This document shows positions 7,261-12,475 of a stretch of DNA of 12,475 bases, one piece after another. The position numbers and the translations under genes are program-made. The stretch spans positions 496,876-509,350 of the forward strand of contig KB445812.1 in assembly GCA_000320605.2 (NCBI GenBank). Direction: 5' to 3'. The notes beneath the pieces are model-generated. The model worked only from the letters and a program-made list of their open reading frames with translations, was not told where the DNA came from and ran no database searches. This DNA is from Gelatoporia subvermispora B. Its lineage: Eukaryota; Basidiomycota; Agaricomycetes; Polyporales; Gelatoporiaceae. Position 1 is the first letter of the stretch. Each line of letters opens with the position of its first letter.

Positions 7261-10200
7261 ATGACTCAGACAAGACCCTACGATGAACCTTCATGCCCAG
7301 ACCTTTCACCACCTTCCTCCATCCCCCCACAGATTACCAGCCCTCAAGTGGAATGTTCTGGCACACAAGCACGGTAGCTCAGTCTTCACCATTACAAGCA
7401 TACTAACTGGTTGCAGGTTAGAACAGACATCCCGCACTCACTGCCTGCTGGTCCTTCCACAGACCGTGCTTGGAAAGCGACGTCTGATAGGAAAGAAAGT
7501 GCACGAGTTTGTAGGCAGGAAAAGCCACAAGACACAGCAGGTAGGGACATCCCATATCATATCGTGTAGACTTGCTCGGTGTGAACGGACACTTAGCAAG
7601 CACAGGCTCCATATCTCGAGCTAGTCGAGACTCCCTCACACAAGGTGCGTACTCCATGAACCACAACTCATTCATCTCAGGGAACTCTTCGCAGGTCCAA
7701 ATTCGATCCAGTCGCATTGACAATGGGAAAGACACTGTCACTGGCCTATCACATACAGACCATCCACAGGTGAGTACACTATCTCGTTTTGCAGCCGCTC
7801 GACTCCTACTGAATTGTGGTACTGTAGAAGAAAGCCAATGACAAAGGTCGTCCCCAGCTCAAGGTAAGTTCACCATTTTACTTTGCACCGCTCAACATGC
7901 TCAGACTGTAACGTGATGCCTCAGAAGAAGGTCAATCGTAAGCCGTGGCGCACATGCACATTACCTGCTTTGCCTGTCACTGGCACAATGAATGGCATTT
8001 CCTCAGCAGATTTAACACAAGTAGCTCAGCGCAGACCTCGCAATCCTGTACGTTTGATGTCAAATGACATGTGAACAACTGTTTTGACTTTTCTCGGGCC
8101 ACTCAAGTGGCTCAGGGCCGAGCCATCCTTTACAGTTGATCCCCAACCAGTCAAGTCTCACATAACCACGAGCAGCATCGTCATCTCTCGTCCAGTCAAT
8201 CCAGTCGAGTTTCACACAGCCATGAGCAGGCCCGCTCTTATCTGTTGCACACCTTTGGAGTCTCAGGTGAATCGACGATGGCTCGAGCTCGAACATTCGG
8301 CACAGTGCCTTCTTGAGCAGCTTCAGCAAGACCAATTCATGCAGGATCAGCCTGAGCTCAAAGAACTGGCAGAGCAACTTGAAGAACAACTTGTTGATCA
8401 TCAGCTTTTGCTCAAGAAGACCAATCTGCCCCAGTTCCATACCACATACCCGTACAATGTGATTCCCGGTGAAGTGGTAGTCGACGGCATTCCCGGGATG
8501 ATCAATGATTCCTCTTCTGCACCTATCACCGATGTACAATCTTCTGTGGAGAAGTCAAGATCAGACATGATGGCATCTGTGCCCAATGCCCATCAACAAT
8601 CACTTATATCGTCCGAACCTGGTACATTTTGCCTATCAGGCTGTACTGTGCCTCCGTCTGGAGTCGTCGAAGCTGCGCCCAAAGTACCGGTGCTCCATGG
8701 CGTCGATCTACCGGCTCAGGTAGACGCCGGACCTTCATTGGCCCCCCAAGTCAGCATGTCTACTGTTGTATCACATGACCCTGAGATCGCTCAGCCCAAG
8801 GACGAGGAATCACCTGCATTGGTGTTGTCCACATCGCTTTCCTCGGCCAGGATCCCGGATTGCCCATCCTCCACACATTCACTGCAACCCACGTCTGCTC
8901 CCATATCTGCACTGGACCCAACGCCATATCGGGTCCCATCTCCATTGTTCAATCCTGTGCCATCCACGGTGCCAGAGGTATATCTATACTCTAAAGGTCA
9001 CGCTGATGGCACCACTCATTAATTGCTACAGCCAACCACATTGCTTGCGCCGTTCATGGTGCTTCTACTCCAGCAAGGTGAACGGACAGCCCAACTTATG
9101 CAAGCTGTGGTGACGGAGAACTGGGAACTGCGGTACGTCGAGCTATGATACTTCATCTACGGCTGTAATGCGAAAGTTTGCACAGGTCTATACTGGTGAA
9201 TGAGCTTAGGGATCTGAAGAGTAGTTTGAAAGCTGCTACGACGCCAAAGTATACCAGGGGCGGTGGAGAGGAGAAGGACGAGCAAATGTCCAGCACAGAG
9301 AATCCGGACGAGGCGGACACCGATGCTGATCATGAGTTGGACAAGCAATACTCCCTCCGCCGAGTTAGCAAATCCAAAGATAAGCCCGCTATACTCAAGA
9401 ATCCGAAGATGAAGAAAGGAGCCTGGGACCTCCAGGCAAGTGTCCTTTTGTCCTTTGTGTATCTCCCAGATAAATTGTTCTGAAGTCCTGTGTTCGTTGG
9501 CATCTGTGTCTATTATGCAAGGTGACCACTGTTGAGCAGCTTCTGAAGAACAACCCTTCGACTACGGACGAGGCGATGCAGAGCTACCTGGATGGCAACA
9601 ATGATCATCTCACCTGCACATTGAAGCACTTCCGGGTTGATTTCAAACATCCATGGACACGGAACACGTTCAATCAGCACACCAGAAGCCTCTTCATCAA
9701 AAGCCTTATCACCATGTACAAGGCGGGCAAGTATTCAGACCTGGCCATCCCCCCAGAGCTCCTGTCAGACTGGATCATGGGATATGTTCTCGATACGCAC
9801 ATAGAGCACCGCCAGAAGCAGTGGCATGCCCTCCATGATGAGTCAAAGTCATTGAACGAGGATGCCATAGCAAAACTCCAGAAGCACAAAGCAATGAACA
9901 CGCGCCGCTGCACGGTAAGTTGACGAGTGTAGGATATATCATAATATCCTCGTGAACTCACAGTGCTCCAGCTCTGGGACAACTGCGTGCACGTTGTTGT
10001 GACACTTAAGCTCAATAGACACAAGAAGTTGCTCTCCATGCTTCGTCCAGCACACATGAGCGGAGACGAGACTAATGGGCCGGAGAAGACCCATCCCCCT
10101 ATTTTCCGCATCGTGGAAGCTCGTTGGCAGAGCCGCGCGTTCAAGACATTCATGCAAACACTCGACACTTTGTATCGAGAGACTTGGGCCAATCCCATTG

Positions 10201-10405
10201 GGCAACGTGCTATGTCTGGGAATCCCCCCGTGTTCGTCTTCATTGCCCAAACAGACACTGCGAGGACAGTGTTGCACCCGCCGGGCTTTGGCAGAACTGC
10301 TATGATCCAGATTGGCTTGCGTCTCTCAGGTCTCAAATTATCGACTCTTTGAACATCATTGATACCGACTATGATTTTAGCCTACCCGAGCCAAGGTCAC
10401 GTTGA
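7261..10405 (+). CDS. Uncharacterised multicopy Agaricomycete protein, about 10 exons, frameshifted
   Basis: Proposed exons: 7261-7373, 7422 to about 7566, 7569-7769, 7828-7863, 7925-8047, 8108-8977, 9032-9132, 9186-9435, 9522-9914 and 9972-10405. From 7569 to 9914 all junctions agree in phase. The product would be nearly 900 residues: a Ser/Pro-rich N-terminus, basic mini-exons (KKANDKGRPQLK and KKVNRKPWR, vaguely AT-hook-like around GRP), a Glu/Gln-rich coiled coil (8264-8419, with ELKELAEQLEEQLVDHQLLL), a long Ser/Pro-rich linker, a helical segment in exons 7-8, a basic patch (SKSKDKPAILKNPKMKK), and a conserved C-terminus with TVEQLLKNNPST, LKHFRVDFKHPWT and NCYDPDWLASL. I recognise the C-terminus as a widespread Agaricomycete family of unknown function. 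Two breaks are seen: a 2-nt excess at 7567-7568 (GTG TA GAC) and a one-base deficit in the six-C run at 10224-10229. Without an extra C the frame runs past the conserved NCYDPDWL motif in the wrong phase; with it, the frame ends at TGA 10403-10405. The break in the C run could be a sequencing error. Intron 9436-9521 starts with GC instead of GT. The ATG at 7261 follows a TATA box by 140 bp. Confidence 0.75.
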
Positions 10406-11272
10406 CGTAGCACTTCGATGTATACTAAGGTGGCGCAGGTGCCACGAAACAGTTGTAGACTTCTGAGTGAATCACACATAATGATTATCTGGTGATCTCA
10501 ATGCAAGCAGACATCAAACTTCTGCTCATTTCCCCCGGACTGACTTGGCCTGTGCATACATCATGCGGATTTGTCGAGCAACTATAACATGAAATCGATT
10601 GGACACAAGATGTGCGGAACAACTTGCATGAGATAGCGACCCAACAGCACGACCGTATCGAGGCATAAATAATAACTTGGTTTCTATCTAAATGCTGAAC
10701 GCAAAGATGCCCTGGCCCACCCTAGTGTCCCAGGTTTTCCACTCGCCAAGCTTGAGATCGCGTTGCCTAACTAGCTCCAGCGAGCGAGTTGCGCAGGTCT
10801 GCCAAGCAACCGCAATTGCATGCCACATCAGCAGAATCTTGGGTCACGCTTTGTTGCTGCTATAGTGTCTTCCCGTGCGCTTTGGGCGCTTTAAGGTGCC
10901 TTCGACACTTTGAGTGGCTTTCAGGGCTAGAAAGCACGCGGAGGCATTAAGAAAGTATTCTAAGATGTGTAAGGCGTGTGAAGAGTCCAAAGCTAATAAA
11001 GCCATGCTACGCGCTTTGGCTGCTTCTACTACATGAGCTGAAAAGCGCAGGCGAAGCACATGCGAAGCATGAGAACTATAGGAAGCACTACGAAGCAACA
11101 ACAAGGTACATAAATCCTGCAAAGCCCGCGACACCGCCAAAAGCCCAAAAAGCACAATTGAATCCAGATAGTGAACATGTGCCAACATTTATCTTTTCAA
11201 CAGTCTGAGTGTTTGAAAATAGATGTCAGCGCATGTAGTAAATTAGAGCAGCACACAGGAAGGTATCAGGAC
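10406..11272. other. Gene-free stretch with inverted-repeat element
   Basis: No plausible gene was found between the 7261 gene and the transposase fragment. The first 460 bases show only scattered A/T-rich words (AAATAATAA near 10665-10673) that could serve in 3' end formation of the 7261 gene. From about 10860 the sequence becomes rich in the words AAAGC, GAAGCA and GCTTTGG and contains an imperfect inverted repeat, listed separately. Confidence 0.5.
10875..11155. mobile_element. Candidate MITE-like element with imperfect terminal inverted repeats
   Basis: The left arm 10875-10900 (GTGCGCTTTGGGCGCTTT...) resembles the reverse complement of the right arm 11130-11155 (GTGCTTTTTGGGCTTTTG...), with mismatches and small gaps. 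The interior repeats GAAGCA and CAAAGC-type words on both strands. Length, about 280 bp, fits a non-autonomous foldback or MITE-type element. No clear target-site duplication was found and the arms are low-complexity, so this is tentative. Confidence 0.3.
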
Positions 11273-11998
11273 TCACCAATGCACCACTTCGTAAGCATGG
11301 TGATCAATATATCTATTGACATAGAACAGTTTGAAAACTCGCAGCGTCTGATGTGGCTGATGTTCTGAGGGAATCAGCGCATGCGTGAACACCGGCGGGA
11401 GATGTGCAGAGCGCAGCACATGGCTCAGGTGTATGACGGAGATGTTGGGCAGATGGGTTCGGTGATTACAGTCCTTTCGGACTATCCACATACCAGCGAC
11501 CTCATCGGGTGCATTCCCGATGACCTTAAACCAGTGCATGAGGGCACATGGGTATCGGACACCACGGTATCTGAACGAAAAGAAAAGTCGCACCCGCACG
11601 ACACGAAGCCCATCGCTGAGTGATGGAATCTTGCCATGTGTCGATGTCTCGTTGACAAAGACGCAATCAAACGGTTCGGCCCCACCGTACCAGCACGGCA
11701 TTGCCCAAATGTGCTCTCTGTGCATCCCTCCAATTCCGGAGAGATCGCTGGGTGCAAAATATGTCGCAGCTGCTGAGTGATAGACGAAAATGTTCTTGTT
11801 ATTGAACAGAGGACAGTCGTCAATGCAAACCTCAGCGGATGTTTGCGTGGCATCTAGGTTGATTTGGTCCTCAAGGAAACGTCGGATAAACTCATGAAAG
11901 CGTGATTCACGAAGGTAAGTTGACAGCGCGGCAGCATTTCGAGGGTGTTGCCGCTCTAGGACGAGATTGTCAAAAGACACATAGCTATCCACCTCGGC
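11273..11998 (-). pseudogene. Truncated C-terminal part of a Plavaka/KDZ-like transposase
   Basis: An uninterrupted frame of about 240 codons on the minus strand, without introns, ends at 11273. It contains YHSAAATYFAPSDLSGIGG, then GMHREHIW, VVRVRLFFSFRYRGVRYPCA, AGMWIVRKD, SVIHLSHVLRSAHLPPVF and, at the end, FKLFYVNRYIDHHAYEVV. This order of blocks is what I know from the C-terminal region of the large proteins of Plavaka/KDZ-type DNA transposons in Agaricomycetes, which are roughly 1000 residues long; assignment is from memory of the family. The catalytic region would lie upstream, beyond 11998, but that sequence is GC-rich and non-coding, with a TAA just upstream in frame. The copy therefore lacks about three quarters of the protein and cannot transpose itself. 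The frame begins without an ATG. It carries none of the stop codons seen in the neighbouring pseudogenes. Confidence 0.7.
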
Positions 11999-12175
11999 AT
12001 CACATTACCCAGAGCTTATTAGCCTGGTGTACCCACCCCGGTTCGCCAAGCTGGCAAGCTCCGCTTTGCCTGAGCTCCCTGTGGGCCAATATTCCTGCCA
12101 ATATGTCCCGCCCCTCCGCCCATTATCTCCTGCGATGAGATCGCCTGAACTGATAGCGTGATCAACACCCGATAA

Positions 12176-12195
12176 GGGCTGCCGGTCGGCAGCCC
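12176..12195. repeat. 9-bp inverted repeat with 2-nt loop
   Basis: GGGCTGCCG at 12176-12184 and CGGCAGCCC at 12187-12195 are exact reverse complements around GT. No gene ends next to it, so a terminator role is not indicated. It may be a relic of a mobile-element end or chance in GC-rich DNA. Confidence 0.7.
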
Positions 12196-12445
12196 GCCCT
12201 CATGCCACCCGGCAATGTCCCCGTGCCCCACGCGCCGTGCGCGCCTACCCCGTGCTCGCCGCCGCCGCCGACAAGCTCGACGATCTCCCTCATTTCTTCG
12301 TCTTTTCCCTCTGTGTTTTCTCCCACAGCATTGTAGTGTTATATACGAGCATTTTGATACGGTGTATAATGCAATATACCCCGCTGTACGGGTGGCTCGC
12401 AATTTTGCCCCGAGGCACGTGCGCTGATCTGAGCGCTACTCTCAC

Positions 12446-12475
12446 GCGCCTGGCCCATGTGCGCCTGGCCTGTGC
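12446..12475. repeat. Two partial copies of a 15-bp unit at the window edge
   Basis: GCGCCTGGCC is repeated 15 bases apart (12446-12455 and 12461-12470), with diverging tails. The repeat runs into the window end, so the copy number cannot be known. Confidence 0.5.

Larger units (their letters stand above)
11999..12475. other. GC-rich right edge, no gene seen
   Basis: Composition changes sharply near 12000 from transposase coding to GC-rich, low-complexity DNA, including a (CCG)-type run near 12260-12272. The open frames here encode Arg-rich strings typical of GC-rich non-coding sequence and are not annotated. A near-perfect hairpin (12176-12195) and a short tandem duplication at the very end are listed separately. 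Confidence 0.5.

Noticed and set aside
7373..7430. tRNA-like A-box word (GGTAGCTCAGT)
   Set aside because: No matching B-box or cloverleaf follows. The word lies in a spliceosomal intron with a TACTAAC branch point.
10844..11188. Minus-strand open frame of about 114 codons
   Set aside because: It covers the inverted-repeat element and consists of translated AAAGC/GCTTT words, with no recognisable motif.
12019..12402. Minus-strand Arg-rich open frame, and its plus-strand counterpart
   Set aside because: Composition reflects GC-rich low-complexity DNA; there is no domain, intron or conserved motif.

Overview
The window reads as nuclear DNA of a filamentous basidiomycete, most likely an Agaricomycete (mushroom-forming fungus; perhaps Boletales, which is a guess). 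Genes are cut by many short introns of about 42-86 nt with GTRNGT-type donors, CTRAY-like branch points and mostly YAG acceptors. The proteins are lineage-typical: a WD40 protein, an F-box/LRR-type protein, a multicopy uncharacterised Agaricomycete protein and the C-terminus of a Plavaka/KDZ-like transposase. There are no operons, ribosome binding sites, RNA genes or CRISPR.

Layout. 1-1308 has no convincing gene but carries a perfect 14-bp palindrome near its left end. 1309-5072 holds three minus-strand genes in tandem: an unrecognised gene with internal repeats and an N-terminal membrane segment (2698 to 1309), a seven-exon WD40 gene with a C-terminal membrane segment (4455 to 2844), and the last exon of an unrecognised gene (5072 to 4728). 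On the plus strand follow a decayed F-box/LRR-type gene (5399-6390), a promoter-like region with a TATA box (7116), and a roughly ten-exon gene (7261-10405). An inverted-repeat element of about 280 bp lies at 10875-11155. A truncated transposase C-terminus (11998 to 11273, minus) ends abruptly at a GC-rich right edge.

The main observation is that three neighbouring genes are all broken in the same manner. After splicing with phase-consistent introns, each is one long reading frame interrupted only by isolated stop codons (three, one and three) and, in the WD40 gene, by a destroyed splice donor. All eight lesions can be explained by single C-to-T (or G-to-A) transitions, five of them at CpG. 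In one gene three internal repeats serve as a control: the same codon is CGA in one copy and TGA in the other two. This suggests deamination of methylated cytosine or a RIP-like process in a region containing transposon remnants. The plus-strand gene at 7261-10405 decays differently, by small frameshifts.

The genes show no sign of acting in one pathway. The window is best described as a gene-poor, transposon-influenced accessory region with several pseudogenes.
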